Assembly (NCBI GenBank): GCA_963377175.1
Contig: CAUJNA010000594.1
Location: 62,501-126,500, forward strand
DNA from: Effrenium voratum
Taxonomy: Eukaryota; Sar; Dinophyceae; Suessiales; Symbiodiniaceae
Direction of reading: 5' to 3'
DNA: 64,000 nt
Shown piece after piece: positions 41,569-51,933 of this stretch (within the stretch, counting starts at the first letter, position 1; the number at the start of each line of letters is the position of its first letter). The notes below the pieces were generated by a model, which did no database searches, had not been told where the DNA came from, and saw only the letters and a program-made list of their open reading frames with translations. A program made the translations under genes and the position numbers.

Positions 41569-42423
41569 CGATTGAAAAGTGCCGCCCGGCAATGGTTGCA
41601 ATCTGGAACTGCACCCCTAGATCCGCTACAACGGCAGGCCTGAGAGGAATGACCAACCCGGGGGGGGGTTGGGCGGGAGCAAATGTCATTGCACGCTGCC
41701 TTTGTGAGGTGGGGTTGCGAGCAGCCAAGCCCTCTTCGTTTTCCGCGCGAAAAAAGCATAGAAAACTCTGAGTGCCGTCCCCTGCCCCCACCCCCCCTCA
41801 TTCGGACGCAAAAGCCACCCTTGCCCCCCCAAAGGAACAAGTGGGGCACAATCCATCGCACTTACACCATGTAAAGCATAGAGAAAGGGCGCCTTTTTCC
41901 GCCGCTCGCGGACTGGGACCCGCGGCTCCAGGATGCCGCGCACAGCCTGCCAGTGGCAAAGGCCCATGCGACCGAACCAAAGGAAGCTGCATGCAACGCG
42001 AGAGGCCAAAAACTTGGGAGACAAAGAAATTATCGTGCATCTTAGGCAATGCCAAAGAAATTCCACACGAACCCCGGGGCTCAGAAAACAAATACTTCTA
42101 AAAAAAGATGCATCAACATCCGCCAGAGAAAAAGAATGTCAAGCTGCTTTGCCATTTGCGGTTGTCCTGAAACGGGGGAGACCTCTGTGTCAGTGTGCTC
42201 GAATGAAGGAAACCACCAGGAGACCAAGCTGCGGTCAACTCATCCCGTTTGACTTGAAACTAGGAAGCTATGCATAGAACGACTCAATTAATTCAATCGC
42301 TTCTGTATTCTGAAGAACTCAAAGAATGCTCTTCCGTGACTTCTGCGTGGGCTACGTTACCAAAAACATGACCTCACCCCAGCTCCCAGCCCACCCAACC
42401 CCCCACCCGAAAGGAAATCCCGC

Positions 42424-42529
42424 CTGGCCCTTGGCGAGCTTGGGCCCGATCTTCTGCGCCACCGACTGCACCAGCGTCTTGGCCAAGGACCTCGGGCCCG
42501 CGACTCGGATCGGCGGATCGGCGGATCGG
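42424..42529 (-). CDS. Gene D, putative exon 5
   Basis: TGCCAG acceptor before base 42529. The minus-strand frame reads ADPPIRVAGPRSLAKTLVQS then VAQKIGPKLAKGQ. The 3' boundary could be a GC donor (CCAG then GCGGG) or an internal GT. The 5' part contains a threefold CGGATCGG-type repeat, so the frame there is less certain. Confidence 0.45.
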
Positions 42530-42754
42530 CTGGCAGACGTGAACTTGGCCCTGGAGACTTCGGTTCAACCCGCGACCAAATTGAAGAAACCCCAAACGCG
42601 GGTCCAAAACGAAAGCGCGTTCTCCCCTCCCACCTTGTTTTCATGGAACCTGACAGGGGAGTCCCTTTCAAAGCGGCAACTGGCTCGTTGTCGACCAAAC
42701 GGTTCCTTTTTCCCATCGAAACGAACCCCGAGTCACATGGCTCACCGACAAAAC

Positions 42755-42818
42755 CTCTGCCCCCAGGCTCGAAGTCCTGCATTGCCGCCTCCGCCCGCTG
42801 CTCGGCCGAGCTCAGCAC
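42755..42818 (-). CDS. Gene D, putative exon 4
   Basis: CTCCAG acceptor and GT donor enclose VLSSAEQRAEAAMQDFEPGG on the minus strand, a helix ending in an acidic turn. Short but protein-like. Confidence 0.45.
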
Positions 42819-43448
42819 CTGGAGTTAGGAACCAAAGCAAACCTTAACAGCCCAACGTCTGAAGTCGGTTGAGTTGGGTGGGTTTGGAGTTGGCTCAGGG
42901 ATGGTGTAGGCTGGGTTTATGGGTTTAGGCTTGGCGTACTGAGGGTCGTACACAAATGCGTATATATGCACATTTGCAGGCACGCATGGACTTCGCAAGC
43001 CCAACCTCCCCTTGCCAGCCTCTGAGGTATCAGGCGCAGACTCCTGCAGGCAAAGACATCAGAAAGCATGCTGACTGCCCTTCCACTTCGGTCAAACCAA
43101 GGCCAGCAAAAACTCCGCTGCACTGCGTATGCAGTGCGTGCCAACCAAATTCCGCTCTGCGCAAATTCCGCTCTGCGCAGCCCGTGAGCCCTCGGTTTCG
43201 GCGCGCCTCTGCCGCTTCCTGGCAAGTTTCATCCCCGACCTGTTTCTGACCGCCATGCTGCCTCCAGTCCGAATCCAGCTGCTACAAGCCCTACCAGTCT
43301 ACCTTTTGACTGCGCTACCTGCCATCATGCACCAGCCAGAGTTAACTAGAACCCTGAAGTCCAAGACCTTCATCCTGTACTACCCCCAAGTTATCAGCGA
43401 GGGTCACAATGCCATGGCACCCCCCCCCCTCTCCCCCGCCTGCACAAC

Positions 43449-43543
43449 CGCCGCCTTCTCGCTCTCGGTCTTCTCCATTTTGGGCGCCCAAAGGTACAGC
43501 GCCGCCGCCACTGTGGCGAAGAGAAAGCTCGCCACCTTTGCGG
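43449..43543 (-). CDS. Gene D, putative exon 3 (membrane segment)
   Basis: ACCGCAG acceptor before base 43543. The minus-strand frame reads AKVASFLFATVAAALYLWAP then KMEKTESEKAA: one membrane span followed by a charged tail. A GT lies after 43449. Confidence 0.5.
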
Positions 43544-43989
43544 CTGCGGTTGAAAGAACGCTTGTGGAGCACCTTTTGGAGGGTAAAGAAACAGTGCTTT
43601 TTATCTTTTCAGAGCAACTTGACTGGGTGAGTTCTATTTTGGTGGGTGATGTTGAAAGGAGCGGGCGTGCATTTGGTGGAACCCAACCAGGAAATTCGAT
43701 AAGTCAAGTTCCTTCCGTTGATCCCTCCCGACAGTTCAGGTAAAAACCTGAGCCTTGGACCATGGAACAGCTTGTGCAGGGGCGTTGCATGCGCTCAGCA
43801 CAATAAATTCAATGATGCCAACTACAAGAAAATTATAAACAGCCACAAACACGTGAAGCCCTGAAACAGGCCAGTTGGAGCAGAACTTGCTTGCGGCAAA
43901 GCCGGAGAACTGTCACCTCCGACGGGTTTTGCTCGGTACCACATGTCGGTGAACGTTGCCTCTCAGCGAGAGCGGCTTGCACAGCCCAC

Positions 43990-44073
43990 CAAGGCCAGCG
44001 CTATCAGCAGACCAGCTGTGTCAGCTCGGCTCTCCGAGAACATGCCCTCCACCGTCTCCACCAGCGAGCTCGC
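43990..44073 (-). CDS. Gene D, putative exon 2 (membrane segment)
   Basis: CCCGCAG acceptor and GTGGGC donor bound exactly 28 codons: ASSLVETVEGMFSESRADTA then GLLIALAL. Helix followed by a hydrophobic stretch. Good splice signals. Confidence 0.5.
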
Positions 44074-44405
44074 CTGCGGGTTTAACGCGCAGGTCTTTCC
44101 CAACAAAAAGCACGGCCGTGCCGTGGCCAAAACCCCACATGTTTGTTTCAGCTTCCCGTGGTTTGGATTGGTGCTTTGGAGGTCAGTGCAAAACGTCAAA
44201 GAGGCTCGTAACGTCTTCACTGCGCACAGCAGAAAAACAAACTCCCAGTTGCGGCCCCTTTGGTTTCTCCCCAGCCAACACCATTGAATCCAAACGTGAG
44301 AAGGTGGGGCCGATGGAAACAAAATGACTCTTTAAACTTGTGTGCGTAACAAACGCAGAGCGAAGGAAAAGCTATGAATTTGGCCCTTGGTTGACTCTGC
44401 ATCAC

Positions 44406-44587
44406 CCTACGCATGAATTGAAAGTCTGCCTGGCTCCGGTGGTCTTGCAGCGAGGGGTTGCGCTCCCCGTTCACCGTCGCCTGCAGGAGGCCTAGCGTCT
44501 TGAGACATTGCAAGTTCCACATTCCCAAAAATTGATCTTTGGACCTCCTTAAAAGATTGATCACGCGTTCCAGGTCTTCGAGTTCTC
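44406..44587 (-). CDS. Gene D, putative exon 1
   Basis: AACACAG acceptor and GTGATG donor bound 182 bp on the minus strand reading GELEDLERVINLLRRSKDQF, LGMWNLQCLKTLGLLQATVN and NPSLQDHRSQADFQFMRR. This is the most protein-like frame of the 39-45 kb region. No family is recognised. Confidence 0.55.
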
Positions 44588-44948
44588 CTGTGTTTGAGCC
44601 CGCGCACAGCGGGTGGGAACAAGCAACCCCACCGGCAAAAGTAAGTTTTAAATGCCCGTCTTCGAGAAGGCAACATCGCAAGGCCTGACGCGTTTATTTG
44701 AAGAATCCTTTCTAGTTGGTTTCTTCACAGGAATGCCCATATAAGGAGTATGCAAGCGGTATGCAAGTCAGACAAATTAAGGGACCATTCACAAAGCCCT
44801 GCCACGCCTGTGGCACGTGCTGGAAGCCTGGCTTCGCTGGCAAGCGTCATCTTGTCCTCCGGGGCTCTAACTCGTCTGCAAAAACGAAACTCGCGCTTCA
44901 TTTTGGACGTTGTATGTGCAACATCCCTGTCCGCTTCTTCGCCCTGCC

Positions 44949-44993
44949 CAAACATCCCCCCACCCCCCCCACCCCCCCCACCCCCCCCACCCC
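44949..44993. repeat. C-rich CCCCCCCA repeat
   Basis: Tandem runs of seven to nine C separated by single A. On the minus strand it is a G-rich tract able to form G-quadruplexes. Confidence 0.9.
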
Positions 44994-46024
44994 CTCAGCC
45001 CCGAGCCTGTGCAAAGAAAGCCGCCGCCACGGCGGCGAAATTGCAAATGAGTAAGGTGTGCCTGGCAGCCCCGCCCGACAGCCACACACAACCCGCTGGC
45101 CGAACCCGCCCCCTTGCCCCCAGCGCTAGGGAGCCCACATTACGCGGATAGTAAGGGTAAGGGTGGCGTTCCGGAAAATCGCAGTGGTTCAGCCCACAGG
45201 CTTGAGCACATCATGGCCAGGCATGACTCTTTTGTTCAAACCATGATGCACTTCAATGCTTTAACATGCAGGCTACATGAGCAAACATTCAAAAGGCGAA
45301 ACTGGCGCGCAAAGCACTTGAAAACGCTATTGAGCTGAACCAACCAAATGTGACTCGTGCTGCTGGAGACTGGCGTGCGGCAAAGAAAAGGCACGTGTTC
45401 TATTTTCTTGGAGCAAACGCACGCAGTGCCCGGATGTGCCATCCTAAGCAGCGTTTCCAGCACAGGCTCGGCATGACAACACCACGAAAGAAAATTGAGC
45501 ATGGCTGGCAGGCATCCCCTCTCTTTCTATTTTTTCAGCCCCCCTGGCCCACAGTTTGCCAACGAATAAAAACTGCAGGAGGCCAACCAAAGCGAAACCA
45601 AGGAGGCGCTTAAGCATCTGACGGCCCGACCAACAGATCATGTGTCTGGCCAGAACCCCACCGCACTCAACGTGTTCCTAAGCAACAATCATCTGGAACC
45701 CCTCCACCGACCCAGACAAACCCAGCACGAGGCCAACAACTCCTTCAGGCAGAGCCGCGCTGGTAGGAAGCGAACGGCCTCCAGCCTACTGCCGAGCCGG
45801 ACAATGCCTAGCCGCAAAGCGGCACCACCCAACGGGCAACGCACGGAACCGGCCCTGATGCCCCTGCGTGCGCCCAAATTGCGCCGCCACAAGGGCGAAG
45901 TTACCACACACGTACAAAGCGGCATTCCAAGCCGGCGCGTTGCCGCGCTGAAGCTGGAATCGAGCCCAAATCCAACACAAAACGCGCAAGAAAAAATCGA
46001 GAACGAGGGGAGCACGCTCTGGTG

Positions 46025-46120
46025 TGACACTGGATCTCACCTGAGAGGAACTGACGCTGCACGGTGGCCAGCGCTGCATGCTGGCCAAGTACAAACAAGG
46101 GCATCAACGGATCGTTGCGT
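46025..46120 (-). pseudogene. Non-LTR reverse transcriptase fragment
   Basis: The minus-strand frame reads NDPLMPLFVLGQHAALATVQ then RQFLSGE. This matches the segment between motif B (G-G-E-Q-G-D-P-L-M-P) and motif C of the non-LTR polymerase family whose fuller copy lies at 51.9-54.9 kb. The rest of the element is replaced by microsatellite DNA on the right and unrelated DNA on the left. Confidence 0.55.
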
Positions 46121-46266
46121 TTGTCTTCGCACGGTTCATTCCAGCCGTCAAGGAAGCATGGAGCAAGCGTGACTACAAGCATAAAACAAGTCTGTGATTC
46201 TTCGTTTTCTTTCGTGTTGTCATCTTCTTTGTCTATTTGCTTGTGTAGTGTATTTTCTCTACTTCT

Positions 46267-46547
46267 TTTTCGGTTTTTGCCTGTATTCCCTTCTTCCTTT
46301 TTCCCTTTCTTCCTTTCTTCCTTTCTTCCTTTCTTCCTTTCTTCCTTCCTTTCTTCCTTTCTTCCTTTCTTCCTTTCTTCCTTTCTTCCTTTCTTCCTTT
46401 CTTCCTTTCTTCCTTTCTTCCTTTCTTCCTTTCTTCCTTTCTTCCTTCCTTTCTTCCTTTCTTCCTTTCTTCCTTTCTTCCTTCCTTCCTTCCTTCCTTC
46501 CTTCCTTCCTTCCTTTCTTCCTTCCTTTCTTTCCTTCTTTCTTTCTT
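46267..46547. repeat. 280-bp polypyrimidine tract (CCTTTCTT)n
   Basis: Almost pure C/T on the plus strand, built on CCTTTCTT and CCTT units. The long Phe/Ser/Leu and Lys/Arg/Glu open frames over it are artefacts of the repeat. Confidence 0.95.
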
Positions 46548-46550
46548 GGA

Positions 46551-46920
46551 GCACTGTGCGCCGACACTGGCTAGTTGATGCGCCAACAAGGAACACGCTT
46601 GTGCGCCAACGGTGGGCACGCTTATGCGCCAATAAGGAATTCTCTTGTGCGCCGACAATGCACGCGCTTGAGCGCCAACAAGGAACACGTGTGTGCGCTG
46701 ACAATGGATACGCGTGTCCGCCAACAGGGACACTTTTGTGCGCGCAGGATAGAACGCTTATGCGCGAGCAAGGTCCTCTCTTGCGCGCCGAGCGGTTGTG
46801 CGCCAACAACGGGCACTGTTGCGCGCCGACAGTCGACACACTTATGCGCCAGCAAGGAACACTCTTGTGCGCCGACAGTGAACACACTTGCACGCCGACC
46901 ACGCACGCTTGTGGGCTTGG
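46551..46920. repeat. 23-bp minisatellite
   Basis: About 15 imperfect units with consensus near TGTGCGCCAACAAGGAACAC plus GCT, some shortened. More units appear at about 47105-47180. Frames on both strands read through it because 23 bp rotates the frame and stops are rare. Confidence 0.9.
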
Positions 46921-47477
46921 CGCGGCACCATCTCGAAAGCATCTGTCCCGAAACGGTGCAGGCCGTTCAGCCTGTTGCTTCCCGGTACGCTTTGGGACAC
47001 TAAGCAAAAGAATAGCATTCGCTCAGCTTCTATAGTGTTCGTTCGGTGAATCCACAAGGACTCGTATCACTGCAAAAGCCACAATGAACAAGGCTGTTGC
47101 TGGGCTGAATGGGCACGCTTATGCGATAGTAGTGAACACGCTTGTGCGCCAACAGTGCACCGCTTGCGCGCCAACAGGGAACCCGCCGCCGTGGGCTAGC
47201 GTTGTTAGGGCGGGACCCCGGAGTCTGCCCTTCAGCTTACCGCCTCCCGCGCAGTTGGTGACCACCTTGCCCTGCAGCTTGTTGACCAACTCGATGCGGC
47301 CGCCGGCACCATGTTTGTTTCCCAGGCCGGCCTCTTTGCTTCCGGGGATTTTTGGCTGCTCCCACTCCGGAGTATGCTCCTCCTTCGCTGTTTGCGGTTC
47401 CTTTTGCCTTTGGGTTCTGCTTTGTGTGCGTGTGGGCGTGCTTTGACCACAGCGCCGTCTGGAGCCTGCCGTGGGCC

Positions 47478-48040
47478 TCTTGAGCGAGCCGCGGCCCAAA
47501 TCTGCCGGAAGGCCGGTGCCACTGTCACAACTCACACCTTTCTGCGTGACTTGAATGTCCATGTCGAGCAGCTTGACGACAGCCGCATATTGCGGCGCGC
47601 AGCTTGCCGTTGACACCACCCTCGTTCCGGCCCTGGGCTCTAGCGGGCGCGCCCGCGTTTATCAGCGCCCGGCGCGACAAAGAGCGCACTTTCCAGCCGA
47701 TGTCGCCCCGTCGCGCTTGCCATCGGAGTCGCTGGACGGTGGAGCCCCGAGGCTGCACAGTTCATCCAACTCCTTGCTAGGGCCAAAGCTCGCTCTGTCC
47801 CAGATGAGCAGCAGGCGTCTTGTGCCGCTGCCTTTCGTGCGCGGTTGTCAGCTCTGCTGTCCTTTGCTGTCGCCCGTGCGTTTGGTTGCAACCTTCTCGA
47901 GCTGCCCGCCCCAATGCGCACAACCTTGAAGAGCCCAGTAGGCCACCGCTGCCACTGGCCCCGCCCTTACTCTTTCTTGGGCAGCAGTCTGTACCCCCAC
48001 CAGTTCCTGCGCGCTTTCAGGCAGTGAAGGAGGTCCGCAA
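47478..48040 (+). pseudogene. Non-LTR element C-terminal region (nuclease-like), plus-strand copy
   Basis: Plus-strand frames read AAAQICRKAGATVTTHTFLR, DLNVHVEQLDDSRI, GAQLAVDTTLVPALG, then after shifts SPEAAQFIQLLARAKARSVP. The same order occurs in the minus-strand copy (GARVTTNTLVRDLNAPVDRL, NGAQLAVDTTVAP) and in the 55.4-55.7 kb copy. Acidic residues before and within Q-L-A-V-D and a later Lys suggest a PD-(D/E)XK restriction-like endonuclease, as in some non-LTR elements. Several frameshifts are present. Confidence 0.55.
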
Positions 48041-48286
48041 CAAGCCTTTTCTTCGCTGGCCGAGATCGGCTGCGCCTTTGGCCGGGCCGAGTTTGCAGTT
48101 TTTGATTGTGCCCCGCGCGTGGCCGTCACGGCCGTGCCCCGGCACGAGGTTTGACTGAGGCGCCGAGAAGGAGATCAAAAAGCCGCGCGCAGTTGGTTGG
48201 GCCGCGTTCCCCTACACCATTCAGTGTGCTAGTTTTTCTTTGGCAAAGCCACGGCAAGGACGGAGGCGGGACATGTCCCCCCAAGC

Positions 48287-48660
48287 CGAGAAGTGGCCTG
48301 TGCGGTGGCAAGTGCAAGCGGCGTTGCCGCAGCGCCGGCAGTATTGGTCGACAGCGATGACGATCCCACGCACGGAGGGGCAGTACCGCCCACCCCTGCC
48401 GGAGAAGACACCCCACCCGGCGGGCCGGCCGCGGCGCTGGAGCCGGGCATTGCGCCCGGGGCTGTTACCCCGCCAAGCGGCGACATGGATGCGTGCTGCA
48501 TTTGTTTCGAGCCGCTTTGCGCTTGCCCGTGTGTAGCCGCCACACGTTGCATTTGCAATGCTTAGCACAAATGCGTGTCCAGGCACGGCGGCGTCAAGAC
48601 ATGCAGTGTCCTTTGTGCAGGGGCGGCTTGTGCTCACTACACCACACGGACGTCCACGGC
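48287..48660 (+). pseudogene. RING-finger N-terminal region of a non-LTR element
   Basis: An acidic leader (VLVDSDDDPTHGGAVPPTPA) is followed by MDACCICFEPLCACPCVAAT. After a +1 shift near 48.55 kb the frame gives HLQCLAQMRVQARRRQDMQC and CPLCRGG. Together they supply C-x2-C, the middle C/H pairs and C-x2-C of a RING-type zinc finger, broken by one frameshift. It lies directly after the C-terminal region of another copy, as if a second element began here. A RING domain could act as a ubiquitin ligase or simply bind protein. Confidence 0.55.
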
Positions 48661-49736
48661 TAATGATGCCCCAGAGCCGGCCCCGCCACTGCACGCGACG
48701 GCAATCTGCTGCCACTATTCCCGGAAGTGGCGGGGCGGACATGGAGTTTGTTGAGTTGCCACAAAGAGATATGCCGCGGTCGCCTGTCCCCATTCGCCAT
48801 GCGGCGGGCGTGGCTGCATGGCGGCTAGCGTGGACGTGCCGCGCGCCGATTGTCAAAAACCGCGGGATGCTGCGCAAGGTCGGCATCGGCGTTGCAAACT
48901 CCTCAGCCAAATTGACATCGTCCAACCACATCCAAGAAGATTCGGGCACCGAAGGTCCCGCAGGCCCCGCCGTCAGCCCGAGCAAGGAATCGCTGTCAGA
49001 CTCGCTCGCCGCCGGCGGCGGCGGAGTGGGAGCACGAGAAGGCACAATGGAGTCGTCGGACTGTGCGCCCTCATCTTGCGCGACCGCCACGCCCGACCCG
49101 TGTGGAGCCGCGGGCCGGCGTGGGGGCTCCGTGGAAGGCTCGGCCGCGGGCAAGCCAGCGCGCAAACCTGGGACCGTCCGCGCTGCGTGCGCCGGCGCTG
49201 GCACGGTGGCTAGCGCGGGCTGGGAGGCAACGCCATCCCTGCATCGTCGCGGAAACCGCGGGACAGCCTCTCGGACAGGTGGTGCCCACCGAACACCTGC
49301 AGGCAAACTTCCTGCATCATGTTCGCGCGCGCAAGCCCGAACCACCCAGGCGAGGTGGACGTGCGCACCAACCGCTTCCGCGGACAGTGCGCGCTGGACC
49401 GCGCCGGCATCTTGCGCGGCGTCTCCCGCTGCGTCCCGTGCAGCGCTGACGAGCTGCATGTCTTCGGTCAGCACAGCCGGGCTCACGGGCGTTGTGGCTA
49501 AGGCCTGCGCCGCACAGAGCCACCAGGCACGCGTGCGACGGTCTGCCCGCCAGCTGTCAGCGGCCTCAGGGCGCAACAGTCCCGCAGCCTGGAGCAGGAC
49601 GTGAAGCTTGGCGGGCGGGCATCTAGCCAGTCAGGTTCCACTGCATCCACGGCGCCGGTGGGCGCGTCGTAAACCCATCGCCGGGGGTGGCCGCAGTCGG
49701 GGCAGGCAGCCCCGGCCGCAGCGGGCACGTTTGCCT

Positions 49737-50215
49737 CATCCCAGTCAACCTGGCGCGAACAACGGCGCCTTGGTGTATGCCCTGCAGGCTACCAAGGACG
49801 CGGGGACAGCGCAGAGACGCTTGCAGGCGTGGAAGCTGTTCCTGCTAGCGCCCCGCCTGCTGTTTGCGCGCTGCGCGCATACAGGGGCAGTGGGAAAGGT
49901 AAGCTTGCAACAAAAAGTCTCCGACTTCCTGGCGGGCCGGTGGAGTTCGTTGCTTGCAGCGGCCCACGCTTTTAGGCCGGCGGGCCGAGCCCGAGCCGTC
50001 ACAGATGTCTTGGCTTCCCGCCCCCGTCAGACCCTGACAGCCTGCCCGCGTGCGCGCCAGGCGGGCTCCACCCGCGGTGCGGCGGGTCGCTCGCGCCGGC
50101 TGGAGTCGGCGCTGGTGGGGCATTCTGGCCTTTGCGGTGCAGCGCGCGGTTTGCAGCACCGCCGCCTCTGGCTGGCAGAGCCCGGCGCCCCCAGCAGCCT
50201 CCCCCTCCGCGGGTG
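49737..50215 (+). pseudogene. Non-LTR polyprotein, region before the polymerase, plus-strand copy
   Basis: The frame reads GTAQRRLQAWKLFLLAPRLL, FARCAHTGAVGKVSLQQKVS and DFLAGRWSSLLAAAHA. The minus-strand copy has the parallel ALSRAWALWLLVPRMLLFRL and RVSAFHAGRWAHLLAQANLA. After this the plus copy degenerates and the polymerase domain is absent. Confidence 0.55.
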
Positions 50216-50339
50216 ATGGTGCCTGTCACGGCCCCCCCTCCGCTTGTGAGGGCGTGTCGGCGGGGCGTCACTCTGCCGTTTCACTGCTCGTCTCACCCAC
50301 GCGCGCCGTACGGAAGGGATTGGAAAAAAAACAAAAAAT

Positions 50340-51400
50340 GTGTGCGCCGATCTGGCAGCGCTGGGAGACAAACAATGGTGCACACTGGCACTGGCGAGCT
50401 TGCACTGGCAGCAATGGGGCATGAAGTCGCGTACTGGGAGACAAGTAAGCGCGCCACTGGCAGCACATGAGAAAAACAAACATACTTGGAGTCAAGCAAA
50501 CTCGCACACCGGCGAGCATGAGACCTCGCGATGTGCCAAACAAATGGGGGCAAATACTTGGAAGAAAAAGAAATGCGCAGACTCCAACCATCCCCGGTAG
50601 CAGCACATACCGGGAGACGTACATGCGCACACAGGCAAGCATGGAGCCCGGCTGTGGCAGCACTGGGACACAAGAAAAAAGTTACACCAGCAGAGCCCGC
50701 AAACAGTTGAGAGCACAAACATGCCAACAGCTTGTGGCTGGATGAATCAAAATGATGCAGTCGTGAACCCGGCACGCGTTGCGTTGGTGCACGTGTGTTG
50801 CTGGGCGCTTCACGACTGAAGCGTGCGATGGCTATGCTACAGCGGGCTGGCTGCGCAAGCGCGCGGTCACATGGGCAGTTCAGACACACATGTCCAACTC
50901 ACACACACATGTGCGTACAGGTGGAACACACTTTTGTAAACGACTGAAACAGTACGCGCGGCACGCGCAGATACCCACCCGTGAGCACACATATTCATTC
51001 AGCCGCGGCACCCGCATACATGTGTTGAGCTGGAAAACCAACGTGTGCTTCTTGAAAGCACATGTGTACACCTGGAACACACATATGTGTTCACCTACGA
51101 CACGAATATGTGTACAAGTGAACACACATATGCGTACACGTGGAACACACACATTTGCACACGCAAACACACACACACACACACACACGCACACACATGC
51201 ACACCCGGAACACGCACACGCACACGCGCATGCGCACACACAGACACACGTGTTTGTTTCTTGTTCTTTTTAAGAACATACGAACAAATATCGACACATG
51301 CGTACACCTGGAACACATATGTGTGCATGTCTGGAAAGCAAATTTGTGTTCAGCTGCCCCACAAAAAAACTGTGTTCACTTGGAAAGCGCCGATGTGGCC
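50340..51400. repeat. Quasi-periodic arrays of GGGAGACAA, GCACTGG and ACACATGTG words
   Basis: At 50340-50710 CTGGGAGACAA, GCACTGGCA and GCGAGCATG recur at irregular intervals. At 50880-51400 GGAACACACATATGTG-type words recur with CA runs (51165-51250). Non-coding. Confidence 0.75.
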
Positions 51401-51933
51401 AGCTGGAACGCACCGAGGACACACAATCATTCACTTGAAAAACTCATGCGTGCGTGGCTCGATGAAGCCGCATGCGCGCGCTCAGACACACACATGCCTG
51501 CCCGCGGAGAATACACCGCGCGTGAATCCGTGACAGCCGGGGGACAAATAAAGGGAGACAAAGGGAGAAAAATGAATCTCCGTCCACCCACAAAGCCGTG
51601 CCAGGCATCCTTGCTGGGAGACAACGAGAAACATGCAGGCCCAACGCTGGGGCACGAGGCACGCAACCGCTGGGCTCAGCAAAGTCCGGGTTGCGCTGGA
51701 CACTAAAGAGGGGGTTAAGAAAACCTTCTCTAGCTGAGGCCGTGTGCCGCGGTGCACCGCTCTGCATCAGCTAGTGGCTCCAGCACAACTTGGATACAAA
51801 AAAGGAGAGCGTCTTTGTCATGTTTCCCCTCCGCGCCCATCCCGTCAGCTCCGCCTGCTCCACGTTGGTGGCAGCCCGAATGGACCTGTTTGCGGCGCAG
51901 TGGGTGTCTGGCGCATCAACACCCGATGTTGCA

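Noticed and set aside
43129..43743. 204-codon plus-strand open frame
   Set aside because: It overlaps gene D exon 3 on the opposite strand, and its later part is antisense to that exon.
46064..47035. 323-codon plus-strand and 368-codon minus-strand open frames
   Set aside because: Both consist mostly of translated polypyrimidine tract and 23-bp minisatellite. Only the short polymerase-like end on the minus strand is meaningful.
48221..49576. 451-codon minus-strand open frame with an acidic, Ser-rich middle
   Set aside because: The plus strand here carries the RING region and the pre-polymerase region of a non-LTR element, and GC-rich DNA has few stops. The middle (SESDSDSLLGL, MWLDDVNLAEEF) does look protein-like, so an inverted fragment is possible, but no domain could be named.
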